This document shows, one piece after another, positions 47,027 through 55,746 of a DNA stretch of 64,000 nt. A program made the position numbers and the translations under genes. How positions within the stretch are numbered: the first letter of the stretch is position 1; each line of letters starts with the position of its first letter. This stretch comes from an uncultured Pelagibacteraceae bacterium (GTDB lineage: Bacteria > Pseudomonadota > Alphaproteobacteria > Pelagibacterales > Pelagibacteraceae): the NCBI GenBank assembly GCA_902628635.1, contig CACONQ010000002.1, forward strand, positions 62,001-126,000. Reading direction: 5' to 3'. Under the pieces are notes generated by a model. That model did not search any database and was not told where the DNA came from. It was given only the letters and a program-made list of their open reading frames with translations.

Positions 47027-47679
47027 AATACAGTAGTTTCTTTTTTTATGTACTTTTCTAAAGTACTAATTAAGTTTCTTTCAGACTTGGAGAAAAAATG
47101 ATTAGCATCTGGCACAGATTGAAATTCAACTTTTATACCTTTCTGAGCACTTAATCTTTTATTTAATTCTTCAATAAACTCAATTGGAACTAGTTCATCT
47201 TTTTTACCATACGTCATCAATCCTGACGTTGGACAAGGCGATAAGAACGAAAAATCATAAACATTTGGTTGCGGTGATATTGCAATAAATCTATTTATTT
47301 CTGGTCTTCTCATAAGAAGTTGCATTGCAATTAAAGAGCCAAATGAAAAACCTGATACCCAGCACTGTGAATTATCTAAATTTTCTCTCTCGAGCCAATC
47401 CAATGCAGCTGCTGCATCTGCAAGCTCTCCTTGACCATTATCAAATTCTCCATCACTTCTTCCAACGCCTCTAAAATTAAATCTACATACTGAAAAATTA
47501 TTTTCTTTAAAAATATTAAAAGTTTCTACTACCACTTTGTTATTCATTGTTCCGCCATATTGAGGATGTGGTTGAAGTACAAGTGCAATTGGTGAGGTAT
47601 TTTTTTTACTTTTAAAATATTTAGCTTCTAATCTTCCAGCTGGACCAGGTATAAAGATTTCGTCAATTTTATTTTCCAT
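47023..47679 (-). CDS. Alpha/beta hydrolase
   Basis: 218-aa serine hydrolase of the short dienelactone-hydrolase/'CocE-like' type: oxyanion region LQPHPQYGGTMNN, FNFRGVGRSDGEFD, and nucleophile S112 in SGFSFGS. A probable acid lies in DELVPIEF, and the active histidine in DANHFFSK. Related proteins are often called alpha/beta hydrolases without known substrate. No signal peptide, so cytoplasmic. It is transcribed divergently from iscR across a 134-bp spacer that contains the IscR-like box, which lies 82-107 bases from its start and could affect it too. Confidence 0.85.
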   Translation of the reverse strand: MENKIDEIFIPGPAGRLEAKYFKSKKNTSPIALVLQPHPQYGGTMNNKVVVETFNIFKENNFSVCRFNFRGVGRSDGEFDNGQGELADAAAALDWLERENLDNSQCWVSGFSFGSLIAMQLLMRRPEINRFIAISPQPNVYDFSFLSPCPTSGLMTYGKKDELVPIEFIEELNKRLSAQKGIKVEFQSVPDANHFFSKSERNLISTLEKYIKKETTVF

Positions 47680-47761
47680 AAGTGTTAATGATAATTATTC
47701 TCACAAAAAAACTTTATATAACAATCATGGGACGATTTGCGAGTCTTTTTAATTTTTTGTT

Positions 47762-47795
47762 AAACTTGACTATTTTAGTCGGGTATATATATAAG
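47762..47795 (+). promoter_or_regulatory. IscR type-1-like operator overlapping the iscR-suf promoter
   Basis: The 25 bases 47762-47786 fit the E. coli type-1 IscR consensus (ATASYYGACTRWWWYAGTCRRSTAT) at 24 of 25 positions by hand comparison; only the second base differs. The core is GACTATTTTAGTC. TTGACT (47766-47771) inside the box serves as a -35 element, and TATAAG (47790-47795) lies 18 bases further as the -10 element. This is the geometry for repression by [2Fe-2S]-IscR. It lies 19 bases before the iscR ATG. Reading and matching are from sequence; binding is inferred. Confidence 0.82.
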
Positions 47796-47813
47796 TCGCA
47801 TAAAACAACACTT

Positions 47814-48236
47814 ATGAAGCTAAATACAAAATCTAGATATGCTGTAATGGCATTAGCAGATCTTGCGAAATTTTCATCTCAAAATCCAGTGAGCTTGAGA
47901 GATATTTCATTGAGACAAAATATTTCAATTCTTTATTTAGAACAAATTTTTTTAAAATTAAAAAAAAATAACGTAGTTAGAAGTGTTAGAGGAATTAAAG
48001 GTGGATATGTTTTAAATAAAAATCCACAAGATATTAAAATTGCTGAAATATTTTTAGCATTAGATGAGAAAGTTAAAACAATGGCTTGTAAGAAAGATGT
48101 TAAAAAAAGTTGCACTGGAAAGTCTGTAAAATGCATTACTCATAATTTATGGGATGAACTAGACTTTCATATAAACTCTTTTTTTGAAAACAAAAAATTA
48201 AGTGATTTGATTAATAAACAGCAAAGTAGAACATAA
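47814..48236 (+). CDS. iscR: Rrf2-family Fe-S-sensing regulator (IscR-like)
   Basis: 140 aa from the ATG at 47814; the open frame reaches back to 47682, but that part covers the promoter and lacks homology. Winged-helix DNA-binding domain (1-85): [19 protein letters not shown], the recognition helix [15 protein letters not shown] and the wing [13 protein letters not shown]. The cluster ligands are C92, C100 and C107, with H110 nearby, close to the IscR spacing (C92, C98, C104, H107 in E. coli). It should sense cluster status and control its own operon through the box just upstream. Its stop overlaps the sufB start by one base. Confidence 0.95.
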   Translation: MKLNTKSRYAVMALADLAKFSSQNPVSLRDISLRQNISILYLEQIFLKLKKNNVVRSVRGIKGGYVLNKNPQDIKIAEIFLALDEKVKTMACKKDVKKSCTGKSVKCITHNLWDELDFHINSFFENKKLSDLINKQQSRT

Positions 48237-49672
48237 TGAGAGAAAAAGAATTAGAAAAAATTAAAGATTATAAATATGGCTTTTCAACTGATATTGAAAA
48301 TTATAAAGCCCCAAAAGGATTAAATGAGGATGTGATTAAATTTATTTCAAATATCAAAAAAGAGCCCAAGTGGCTTCTTGATTGGAGGTTGAAAGCATTT
48401 GAAAGATTGAAAGTTTTAAAAGAACCTAATTGGCAAAAGCCTAAATATCCTAAGATTGATTACCAAGATCTTTACTATTATTCTGCACCAAAAAGTTTTA
48501 AAGAAAAACCAAAAAGTTTAGATGAATTAGATCCAAAATTACTTGAAACTTATAAGAAACTTGGAATTCCATTACAGGAACAAAAAAGGTTAAATGGTAT
48601 TGCTGTAGATGCAGTATTTGACTCTGTATCCGTAGCAACAACGTTCAAAGAAACTCTGACAGAAAAAGGAATAATTTTTTGTTCGATTTCAGAAGCTGTT
48701 CAAAAACATCCTGAGTTAGTAAAAAAATATCTAGGCACAGTTATACCATTAACTGATCATTTTTTTGCTACACTAAATTCAGCTGTTTTTACTGATGGCT
48801 CGTTTGTATATATTCCACCTGGAGTTAGATGTCCGATGGAGCTTTCAACATATTTTAGAATAAATGCATCTGATACAGGACAGTTTGAAAGAACTTTGAT
48901 TATAGCAGATAAAGGAAGCTATGTAAGTTATCTGGAAGGATGTACTGCGCCTATGAGAGATGAAAATCAACTACACGCAGCAAATGTTGAACTTGTAGCT
49001 TTAGATGATGCTGAGATAAAATATTCAACCGTTCAGAATTGGTATCCAGGTGATAAAGATGGAAAAGGAGGGATTTATAACTTCGTAACTAAAAGAGGTC
49101 TTTGTAAAGGAAAAAATTCAAAAATATCATGGACACAAGTTGAGACAGGTTCTGCAATAACTTGGAAATATCCTAGCTGTATACTCCGCGGAGATAATTC
49201 AATAGGTGAGTTTTATTCAATAGCAATTACAAATAATCATCAAAAGGCTGATACTGGGACTAAAATGATTCATATTGGTAAAAATACTAAAAGCAAGATT
49301 ATTTCAAAAGGTATAAGTGCTGGAAAATCTGATATGACATATAGAGGATTGGTTGACATATCTAACAAGGCAACTAACTCAAGTAACTATACTCAATGTG
49401 ACTCTCTTTTGATGGGAAACAAATGTGGCGCTCACACTATTCCATATATAAAAAATAAAAACTCAGACTCGACTATAGCTCACGAAGCAACCACATCTAA
49501 AATTAGTGAGGAGCAACTTCATTATTGTCAACAAAGAGGTTTAAACCCGGAAGAGGCAGTTGGATTAATAGTTAATGGATTTTGCAAGGAAGTTCTGCAG
49601 CAGTTGCCTATGGAGTTTGCTGTTGAAGCACAGAAATTAGTAGGAATAAGTTTAGAGGGAAGTGTAGGATAA
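48236..49672 (+). CDS. sufB: Fe-S assembly protein SufB
   Basis: 478-aa core scaffold of the SufBC2D complex on which clusters are built. The beta-helix core has [36 protein letters not shown] (split: [27 protein letters not shown]), [14 protein letters not shown], and the C-terminal [20 protein letters not shown]. The conserved cysteine region [14 protein letters not shown] is present. Length is normal. Translationally coupled to iscR; sufC follows after 15 bases, the largest gap in the operon. Confidence 0.98.
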   Translation: MREKELEKIKDYKYGFSTDIENYKAPKGLNEDVIKFISNIKKEPKWLLDWRLKAFERLKVLKEPNWQKPKYPKIDYQDLYYYSAPKSFKEKPKSLDELDPKLLETYKKLGIPLQEQKRLNGIAVDAVFDSVSVATTFKETLTEKGIIFCSISEAVQKHPELVKKYLGTVIPLTDHFFATLNSAVFTDGSFVYIPPGVRCPMELSTYFRINASDTGQFERTLIIADKGSYVSYLEGCTAPMRDENQLHAANVELVALDDAEIKYSTVQNWYPGDKDGKGGIYNFVTKRGLCKGKNSKISWTQVETGSAITWKYPSCILRGDNSIGEFYSIAITNNHQKADTGTKMIHIGKNTKSKIISKGISAGKSDMTYRGLVDISNKATNSSNYTQCDSLLMGNKCGAHTIPYIKNKNSDSTIAHEATTSKISEEQLHYCQQRGLNPEEAVGLIVNGFCKEVLQQLPMEFAVEAQKLVGISLEGSVG

Positions 49673-49687
49673 AAGGGTAATAGGGTA

Positions 49688-50422
49688 ATGCTGAAAATAA
49701 ACAATTTAAAAGCTGATATAGACAACAAATCCATTTTAAATGGTTTTAATTTGGAGATAAAGCCTGGGGAAGTTCACGCGATTATGGGTCCTAACGGATC
49801 AGGTAAAAGTACTTTGTCAAATATTCTATCAGGAAAAAAAGGATACGAAGTTTCTGGTGAGGTTTTATTCGAAAATAAAAATTTATTTGATTTAGAAACG
49901 GAGGAAAGAGCACACAAAGGTATTTTTTTAGCGTTTCAATATCCATTGGAGATACCCGGTGTAAATACAAATACATTTTTAAAAACATCTCTAAATGCAA
50001 TTAAAAAAGCAAGAGGAGAAAAAGAACTAGATGCAATTGAATTTTTAAATTTGGTTAAACAAAAATCGAAAGAGTTAAAATTTGATGAGGAAAAACTGAA
50101 TAGACAATTAAATGTTGGATTTTCAGGTGGAGAGAAAAAGAAAAATGAAATTTTACAAATGTCTATTTTAAACCCCAAATTATCAATCCTTGATGAAACC
50201 GACTCAGGGCTCGACATTGATGCATTAAAAATTGTTGCTGATGGAGTAAATTCATTAAGAAAAAAAAATAATTCATTTTTAATTATTACCCATTATCAAA
50301 GATTATTAGATTATATTAAACCAGACTTTGTTCACGTTTTAATCAATGGAAGAATAATTAAATCCGGAGGTCCAGAATTAGCTTTAGAGTTAGAGAAGAA
50401 AGGTTACGAAAATTTTAATTAA
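49688..50422 (+). CDS. sufC: Fe-S assembly ATPase SufC
   Basis: 244-aa ABC-type ATPase that energises SufBD. Walker A is MGPNGSGKSTLSNIL (about 34-48). The Q-loop is AFQYPLEIPGVN, the signature motif FSGGEKKKNEI and Walker B LSILDETDSGLDIDAL, which contains the SufC-specific ETDSGLD. The switch histidine lies in ITHYQR. Cytoplasmic; no membrane partner, unlike transport ABC proteins. It directly precedes sufD without a gap. Confidence 0.98.
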   Translation: MLKINNLKADIDNKSILNGFNLEIKPGEVHAIMGPNGSGKSTLSNILSGKKGYEVSGEVLFENKNLFDLETEERAHKGIFLAFQYPLEIPGVNTNTFLKTSLNAIKKARGEKELDAIEFLNLVKQKSKELKFDEEKLNRQLNVGFSGGEKKKNEILQMSILNPKLSILDETDSGLDIDALKIVADGVNSLRKKNNSFLIITHYQRLLDYIKPDFVHVLINGRIIKSGGPELALELEKKGYENFN

Positions 50423-51664
50423 ATGGAAAATAGAATTAAAGCAGATTTTGAAAAAACTTTTAAAGACAGTCTATCTGATCATGAGTTAGCTGTTAGGGAA
50501 CAAAGCCTTAAAAGCTTTATTGATGACGGTTTTCCAAGTCGAAGATTAGAAAATTGGAAATTCTCTGATCTTAGCCAAATAATCATTAACAACATTGGGG
50601 AATTAAATTTTTATAACAATTTTCCAAAAAATAAAAATATTGATAATTTAGCTTTAATTGAAAAATTTGATCATAATAAGATTATTTTTTTAAATGGAGA
50701 AGTTGAAAATATAGATTTTAGACACGAGGATAAAGATCAAATTACTATTTCAGACGATTATAAAAAAGAAATTAAATTTGAAAATAATTCTTTGCTTAAA
50801 TTAAATAAAGCATTTAATAATAATAATTATTTAATAACAATTAAAAGAAATTATAATCTAAATAAACCATTAGTAATTTACCACTTACTTAGTGATGAAG
50901 TTAAGTCGACAAGTATTAATTTACAATTAAATTTTTTATTAGAAAAAAATAGCTCTTTAAGAATAGTAGATATATTTAACAATAATTCACAAAAAAATTT
51001 GATTAACATATTTTATAATTTTGACCTAAAACAAGATGCAATTTTGAAAAATTATAAAATTGATAATAATAAAAACAATAATATTCAGTATTCTTTTAAC
51101 AATATTGAGCAAGACGCAAATAGCGTTTCAGAAACATTTATACTATCTAGCGGTTCAAAATTTTTCAAAAACGAAATTAATTGTAATTTAAAAGAAAAAT
51201 TTTCCTCAGCATTCGTTAATGGAGTATTTTCTCTTTCTAATGAAAATCAGCATGAAATAAAATCTAAGATTAATCACCTAAATGAAAATACAAAAAGTTA
51301 TCAATTGATTAAAGGGGTTATTAATGATCAATCTAAAGCTGTATACCAAGGAAAGATCTATGTTGACTCAATTGCACAAAAAACAGATGGATATCAACTA
51401 AGTAAAGCTATACTGCTAAATGATAAAACAGAATTTAACGCAAAACCAGAATTAGAAATTTATGCAGATGATGTTAAATGTTCTCATGGCTCTGCTTCAG
51501 GCAATTTAAACGAAAATTCAATATTCTATTTAAGATCAAGGGGTTTGAGCTACCAAGAAGCTAAAAATCTTTTGATAAAAGGTTTTCTCTTAGATGTTAT
51601 TGAAAAGATAACTGATGATGAAATTAAAAATTTTATTAAATATATAATGGGATTTACTGAATGA
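50423..51664 (+). CDS. sufD: Fe-S assembly protein SufD
   Basis: 413-aa paralogue of SufB and third part of SufBC2D. The N-terminal helical part (1-110) includes SRRLENWKFSDLSQI, and the conserved beta-helix end reads CSHGSASGNLNENSIFYLRSRGLSYQEAKNLLI (split: KCSHGSASGNL, YLRSRGLSYQEAKNLL). The His in CSHGSA matches the cluster-binding histidine proposed for SufD. Rather Asn/Lys-rich and divergent in the middle. It overlaps sufS by 4 bases. Confidence 0.96.
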   Translation: MENRIKADFEKTFKDSLSDHELAVREQSLKSFIDDGFPSRRLENWKFSDLSQIIINNIGELNFYNNFPKNKNIDNLALIEKFDHNKIIFLNGEVENIDFRHEDKDQITISDDYKKEIKFENNSLLKLNKAFNNNNYLITIKRNYNLNKPLVIYHLLSDEVKSTSINLQLNFLLEKNSSLRIVDIFNNNSQKNLINIFYNFDLKQDAILKNYKIDNNKNNNIQYSFNNIEQDANSVSETFILSSGSKFFKNEINCNLKEKFSSAFVNGVFSLSNENQHEIKSKINHLNENTKSYQLIKGVINDQSKAVYQGKIYVDSIAQKTDGYQLSKAILLNDKTEFNAKPELEIYADDVKCSHGSASGNLNENSIFYLRSRGLSYQEAKNLLIKGFLLDVIEKITDDEIKNFIKYIMGFTE

Positions 51665-52878
51665 ATATAGATAATATTAAAAAACAATTCCCAATTTTTA
51701 ACAACAAAGTTCAAAATAATGACTTGGTGTATTTAGATAGTGCAAATTCTTCTCAAAAACCACAAGTTGTTGTTGATAGAATATATGATTTTTATACGAA
51801 AGAATTTTCAAATGTTGGGAGAAGTGTTCACTATCTAGCTGTGGCAGCAACAAATTTATATGAAAATACAAGGGTTTTGGTTCAGAAGTATATAAACGCA
51901 CATGACCCCAATGAAATTGTTTTTACAAAAGGAGCTACAGAGGCAATAAATTTAGTCGCAAATACTTTTGGTCAAAAATTTTTAAAAGAGGGTGATGAAA
52001 TTTTATTAACTGAACTTGAACATCATTCAAATTATGTTCCGTGGCATTATCTAAGAAGATCAAAAGGTGTAAAGATTAAATTTGCTGAGTTTAATGCAGA
52101 TGGAGAGGTAACTCTTGAAAGTATAGAAAAAAATATTACACCAAAGACAAAAATGATTGCCATTACACATCTTTCAAATGTTACAGGTGCAATATTACCA
52201 ATTAAAGAAATTACGAAGTTAGCGCATTCAAAGAATATTCCAGTTCTTGTTGATGGTTGTCAGGGAGCGCCTCATTTAAAATTAAATATGCAAGATATTG
52301 GATGTGATTTTTATGCTATCTCATGTCACAAGATGTATGGCCCAACCGGTCTTGGTATACTTTATGCAAAAAAGAAATGGTTAGAGGTTCTACCCCCATA
52401 CCAAGGAGGAGGAGGAATGATAAGAGAAGTTAAAAAAGAGGGAATTACTTTTGGAGATTTGCCTAATAAATATGAAGCAGGTACGATGGCTACAGCTCAA
52501 GTAATAGCCTTTGGTGAGTCAATTAAATTTTTAAATAAAATAGGAATTGATAATATTGAAAAGCATGAAAGTGAACTTACAAGATACGGAGAGGAAATTT
52601 TAAGAAAAAATAATTCTGTTAAATTAATTGGAAATCCTAAAAATAAAGGTTCAGTTTTATCTTTCACATTAGACGGTGTTCATGCGCATGATATAGCAAC
52701 AATACTAGATGAAGATGGTGTTGCAATTAGAGCAGGACATCATTGTTGTCAAATTCTACATGACAAATTAGGTTTATCTGCAACTGCAAGAGCATCACTT
52801 GGAGTTTATAATACAAAAGATGATATTGATAAATTAAATGAGTCTTTAAATAAATGTAAAAAAATTTTTGGAGGATAA
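51661..52878 (+). CDS. sufS: Cysteine desulfurase SufS
   Basis: 405-aa PLP enzyme that takes sulfur from cysteine as a persulfide. PLP lysine K224 in SCHKMYGPTG; catalytic cysteine C362 in RAGHHCCQIL. A second cysteine, C363, follows it directly. Other group II signatures: VYLDSANSSQKPQVV, ELEHHSNYVPW, and TGLGILYAKKKWLE. The length is typical. With no SufE in the operon and a SufU next, sulfur transfer presumably goes through SufU or directly to SufB. Starts within the sufD stop (ATGA). Confidence 0.98.
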   Translation: MNIDNIKKQFPIFNNKVQNNDLVYLDSANSSQKPQVVVDRIYDFYTKEFSNVGRSVHYLAVAATNLYENTRVLVQKYINAHDPNEIVFTKGATEAINLVANTFGQKFLKEGDEILLTELEHHSNYVPWHYLRRSKGVKIKFAEFNADGEVTLESIEKNITPKTKMIAITHLSNVTGAILPIKEITKLAHSKNIPVLVDGCQGAPHLKLNMQDIGCDFYAISCHKMYGPTGLGILYAKKKWLEVLPPYQGGGGMIREVKKEGITFGDLPNKYEAGTMATAQVIAFGESIKFLNKIGIDNIEKHESELTRYGEEILRKNNSVKLIGNPKNKGSVLSFTLDGVHAHDIATILDEDGVAIRAGHHCCQILHDKLGLSATARASLGVYNTKDDIDKLNESLNKCKKIFGG

Positions 52879-53342
52879 TGAATTTAAAAGAATTATATCA
52901 AGAGATTATTTTAGACCACGGTAAAAATCCAAGAAATTTAAAAAAATCAGATAATTTTAACAAAGACGCCAAAGGACATAATCCTTTATGTGGTGATAAA
53001 GTTCACATTTATTTAAAGGTAGATGAAAAAAATAAAATATCAGATATTGCATTTGAAGGAAGTGGATGCGCAATATCCATGGCTTCAGCATCAATTATGA
53101 CTGATCTAATGAAAGAAAAAAATGAAAACGAAGTAAAAGAATTAGTGGAAGACTTTTTAGAAATGATTAAACAAAATCCAGAGTTAAAGTCTAAAATTCT
53201 AGGTGAAAATGAAAAGACGAAGTTGATGTCTTTGTCAGGTGTTAAAAAATATCCAATGAGAGTAAAATGTGCAACAATGGCTTGGCATACATTGACAGCT
53301 GCCATGAAAAATTCAAATGAAAAAGCTAATTCTAAAAATTAA
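52878..53342 (+). CDS. sufU: SufU-like sulfur carrier/scaffold
   Basis: 154-aa IscU-fold protein. The ligand residues are C38 and D40 (LCGDKVHI), C64 (GSGCAIS) and C131 (VKCATMAW), the SufU pattern. The insertion between the second and third cysteines (about 80-118) that marks SufU relative to IscU is present. In Bacillus, SufU is a zinc-dependent sulfur acceptor for SufS. A GGAGG just before the start overlaps the sufS end (GGAGGATAATG), a better ribosome site than most genes here have. Confidence 0.96.
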   Translation: MNLKELYQEIILDHGKNPRNLKKSDNFNKDAKGHNPLCGDKVHIYLKVDEKNKISDIAFEGSGCAISMASASIMTDLMKEKNENEVKELVEDFLEMIKQNPELKSKILGENEKTKLMSLSGVKKYPMRVKCATMAWHTLTAAMKNSNEKANSKN

Positions 53343-53348
53343 ATTAAG

Positions 53349-53648
53349 ATGGAACTTAAAGAAAAAATAATTACTGAAATTAAAAAGATCTATGATCCAG
53401 AAATCCCTGTAAATATTTATGAGTTGGGATTAATTTACGATATAAAGATTGAAAATGAAAATTTAGTAATTGTTAAAATGACATTAACTACACCAAACTG
53501 TCCTGTTGCTGAAAGTTTGCCAAAAGAAGTTAAAGATAGTATTATGGAATTACCCGAGGTAAAAGATGTAGATCTTCAACTGGTTTGGGATCCACCCTGG
53601 GATAAAACAATGATGTCAGAGGCTGCAAAATTAGAATTAAACTTATGA
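53349..53648 (+). CDS. sufT: MIP18/DUF59-family SufT-like protein
   Basis: 99-aa MIP18-family protein: KIYDPEIPVNIYELGLIYDIKI, MTLTTPNCPVAESLP with the conserved cysteine, and VWDPPWDKTMMSEAAK. Such proteins take part in Fe-S protein maturation and are usual members of alphaproteobacterial and firmicute suf operons. The exact reaction is not known. It begins 6 bases after sufU and overlaps sufA by 4 bases. Confidence 0.93.
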   Translation: MELKEKIITEIKKIYDPEIPVNIYELGLIYDIKIENENLVIVKMTLTTPNCPVAESLPKEVKDSIMELPEVKDVDLQLVWDPPWDKTMMSEAAKLELNL

Positions 53649-53974
53649 AGCAAATAATTAAATTAAGTGACAAGGCTGCACTAAAAATAAAAGAGGTTCT
53701 ATCTCAAGATAAAAACTCTTTAGGTGTGAGAATTGGTGTTAAAAGTGGGGGATGCGCAGGTATGGAGTATGTCATGGAATATGCAAAAGAGACAAAACCT
53801 GAAGATGAATTAATAGAGGAAAAAGGTGTTAAAGTATTTGTTGATCCAGGAGCAGTAATGTATCTTTTAGGAACTGAAATGGATTATAAAGAAGAGGAAT
53901 TTTCCTCATCATTTGTCTTCAAAAACCCCAATGAAACTGAGCGTTGTGGTTGTGGAGAGTCCTTTAAAGTATAG
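53645..53974 (+). CDS. sufA: A-type Fe-S carrier protein
   Basis: 109-aa A-type carrier (IscA/SufA/ErpA fold). Cluster ligands are C37 (SGGCAGMEY), C101 and C103 (ERCGCGESF). Position at the end of the suf operon favours SufA, though one A-type protein may serve all roles here. Likely receives clusters from SufBCD and passes them to target proteins. No clear terminator follows; the TGCA palindrome and a small gene come next. Confidence 0.96.
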   Translation: MKQIIKLSDKAALKIKEVLSQDKNSLGVRIGVKSGGCAGMEYVMEYAKETKPEDELIEEKGVKVFVDPGAVMYLLGTEMDYKEEEFSSSFVFKNPNETERCGCGESFKV

Positions 53975-53995
53975 TCCCATTCTGAACATAGCAGT

Positions 53996-54025
53996 ATTGC
54001 ATAAAATGCATAGATCAGCTATATT
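53996..54025 (+). promoter_or_regulatory. TGCA palindrome plus -10 box before the 56-codon gene
   Basis: ATTGCA (53996-54001), five bases, then TGCATA (54007-54012) form an interrupted palindrome. TATATT at 54020-54025 is a candidate -10 box seven bases later. The same TGCA-N5-TGCATA design occurs before glnA at 55685-55701. The position relative to the -10 box is where an activator or a replaced -35 element would bind. The related NtrC site has TGCACC-N5-GGTGCA, so an NtrC/NtrX-type regulator is possible; this is inference. Confidence 0.5.
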
Positions 54026-54031
54026 GTTCTT

Positions 54032-54202
54032 ATGAATCTTTTTGAGTTTAGAAATTTGTTAAAATCAGAGGACAGAAAAGAAAAGAGAAAAAGTTTCTTA
54101 AGGTCTCTTATAAAATCTGTAGACTCTGGAGCAAATGGAACACAAGATTATGTTGTTAAAAAAGGGCCTGGCAAAGACAAAGTTGCTTCAACTAGGCAAT
54201 AA
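54032..54202 (+). CDS. 56-aa basic protein, unknown
   Basis: Small intact frame from the ATG at 54032 to TAA at 54200-54202, between sufA and the convergent glnA (3-base gap to the glnA stop). The predicted protein begins MNLFEFRNLLKSEDRKEKRK and continues SFLRSLIKSVDSGANGTQDY, with a basic end (KKGPGKDK). It is strongly charged, with an N-terminal amphipathic helix and no membrane segment or Cys. There is no Shine-Dalgarno: the candidate -10 box ends 6 bases before ATG, so the mRNA may be leaderless. I do not recognise the family. It could alternatively be a small RNA that happens to be open. Shared promoter element with glnA suggests a nitrogen-linked role. Confidence 0.55.
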   Translation: MNLFEFRNLLKSEDRKEKRKSFLRSLIKSVDSGANGTQDYVVKKGPGKDKVASTRQ

Positions 54203-54205
54203 TAT

Positions 54206-55612
54206 TTAACAACTATAATACATATCGAATTCAATAGGGTGTGGTGTGTGTTCAAAATTATGTATTTCCTCAAATTTTAAGGCTATATAAGCGTCTATTT
54301 GGTCATCCGTAAATACATTACCTTGTTTTAAGAAATCTCTGTCTTTATCAAGACTTTCCATTGCTTCTCTTAATGATCCACATACTGTAGGAATTTTTTT
54401 AACTTCATCTTCCGATAATGCATACAAATCTTTATCAAAGGATTTTCCTGGATCAATTTTATTTTTAATTCCATCAAGGCCTGCCATTAACATTGATGCG
54501 AAAGTTAAATATGGATTTCCCGCAGCATCACCAAATCTAATTTCACATCGTGCTGCTTTTTTACTTAATGTAATTGGAATTCGACAAGATGCAGATCTAT
54601 TTCTTGCAGAGTATGCTAAAAGAACAGGCGCTTCAAAACCAGGTATCAATCTTTTATAACTATTTGTTGTAGCATTGGCAAAAGCATTTAGAGCTTTAGC
54701 ATGTTTTAAAATTCCACCAATATAATGTAATGCTGTATCTGATAAACCAGCGTATTTATCACCAGAGAATAATGCAGTATCACCTTTCCAAATTGATTGG
54801 TGTACATGCATACCTGAACCATTATCACCTTTTACAGGCTTTGGCATGAAAGTTGCAGTTTTGCCAAAAGAGTGTGAAACCATATGAACAGCATATTTAT
54901 AAAGTTGTAAATTATCTGCTTGATCAACTAAAGTACCAAAATACATACCAAGCTCATGTTGACTTGGAGCAACTTCATGATGATGTTTTTCAACTTTAAT
55001 ACCCATATCCTTCATTGCTTTTAAATACTCACTTCTCATATCTTGTGCGCTATCAACTGGTGGTACAGGAAAATATCCGCCCTTTACTCCTGGTCTATGG
55101 CCCATGTTACCATTTTCATATTTCCTTCCACTATTATAAGGACCTTCTGTGCTATCAATTTTAAATCCTGTTTCATTCATGTCATTTTTAAATCTCACAT
55201 CATCAAATACAAAAAATTCTGCTTCAGGTCCAAAATATGCTTTATCCCCAATACCCGATGTTTTTAAATATGCCTCAGCTTTTTTTGCAGTACCTCTTGG
55301 ATCTCTTTCGTATGGATCTTTTTTAATAGCATCCAATACATCGCAAAATATATTTAGCGTGTTGTGAGAAGTAAAAGGATCTACAACTGTTCTAGTTAAA
55401 TCTGGCTTTAAAATCATATCAGATTCATTAATTGCCTTCCAACCAGCTATAGATGAACCATCAAAGAAAATTCCCTCATTAAGCATTTCATTGTCCACCA
55501 TATTACCGTCCATAGTGACATGTTGCAATTTTCCACGTGGATCTGTAAATCTTAAATCTACGTATTCAATCTCTTTATCTTTAATAGTTTTTAATACATC
55601 ATTTGCACTCAT
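54206..55612 (-). CDS. glnA: Glutamine synthetase type I
   Basis: 468-aa dodecameric GSI, the main ammonium-assimilating enzyme: glutamate + NH3 + ATP gives glutamine. Signatures: [62 protein letters not shown] and [10 protein letters not shown]. The adenylylation tyrosine is at Y397 in [11 protein letters not shown], the E. coli number, so it is the adenylylatable GSI-beta type. A GGAGAGG ribosome site is visible before the ATG. The TGCA palindrome lies 73-89 bases upstream. No glnB or glnD in this window. Confidence 0.98.
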   Translation of the reverse strand: MSANDVLKTIKDKEIEYVDLRFTDPRGKLQHVTMDGNMVDNEMLNEGIFFDGSSIAGWKAINESDMILKPDLTRTVVDPFTSHNTLNIFCDVLDAIKKDPYERDPRGTAKKAEAYLKTSGIGDKAYFGPEAEFFVFDDVRFKNDMNETGFKIDSTEGPYNSGRKYENGNMGHRPGVKGGYFPVPPVDSAQDMRSEYLKAMKDMGIKVEKHHHEVAPSQHELGMYFGTLVDQADNLQLYKYAVHMVSHSFGKTATFMPKPVKGDNGSGMHVHQSIWKGDTALFSGDKYAGLSDTALHYIGGILKHAKALNAFANATTNSYKRLIPGFEAPVLLAYSARNRSASCRIPITLSKKAARCEIRFGDAAGNPYLTFASMLMAGLDGIKNKIDPGKSFDKDLYALSEDEVKKIPTVCGSLREAMESLDKDRDFLKQGNVFTDDQIDAYIALKFEEIHNFEHTPHPIEFDMYYSC

Positions 55613-55684
55613 AAACCTCTCCAGTTACCCGTGGTTAATATCAAAAAATAGTGCAATAATATCGCCTATATAATTAATATCTCC

Positions 55685-55701
55685 TATGCAAATAGTGCAT
55701 A
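55685..55701 (-). promoter_or_regulatory. TGCA palindrome upstream of glnA
   Basis: Perfect interrupted palindrome TATGCA (55685-55690), AATAG, TGCATA (55696-55701). On the minus strand it lies 73-89 bases before the glnA ATG, and AT-rich -10 candidates (TATTAA, TATATA) follow within about 20 bases. It matches the element before the small gene at 53996-54012 and resembles the NtrC half-site TGCAC on one arm (TATGCACTATTTGCATA on the minus strand). It could also serve the divergent ybaK, 46 bases away. Confidence 0.5.
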
Positions 55702-55746
55702 TATAGAATATTAGTTATATAGATAAAGCAATCAATTTTTAGTTGT

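Noticed and set aside
47682-47813. 44-residue N-terminal extension of IscR
   Set aside because: It would cover the IscR-like operator and promoter; the Rrf2 domain begins at the ATG at 47814.
55531-55542. CCACGTGG palindrome near the glnA start
   Set aside because: It lies within codons for the conserved DPRGK motif and does not match the flanks of the ParB site.
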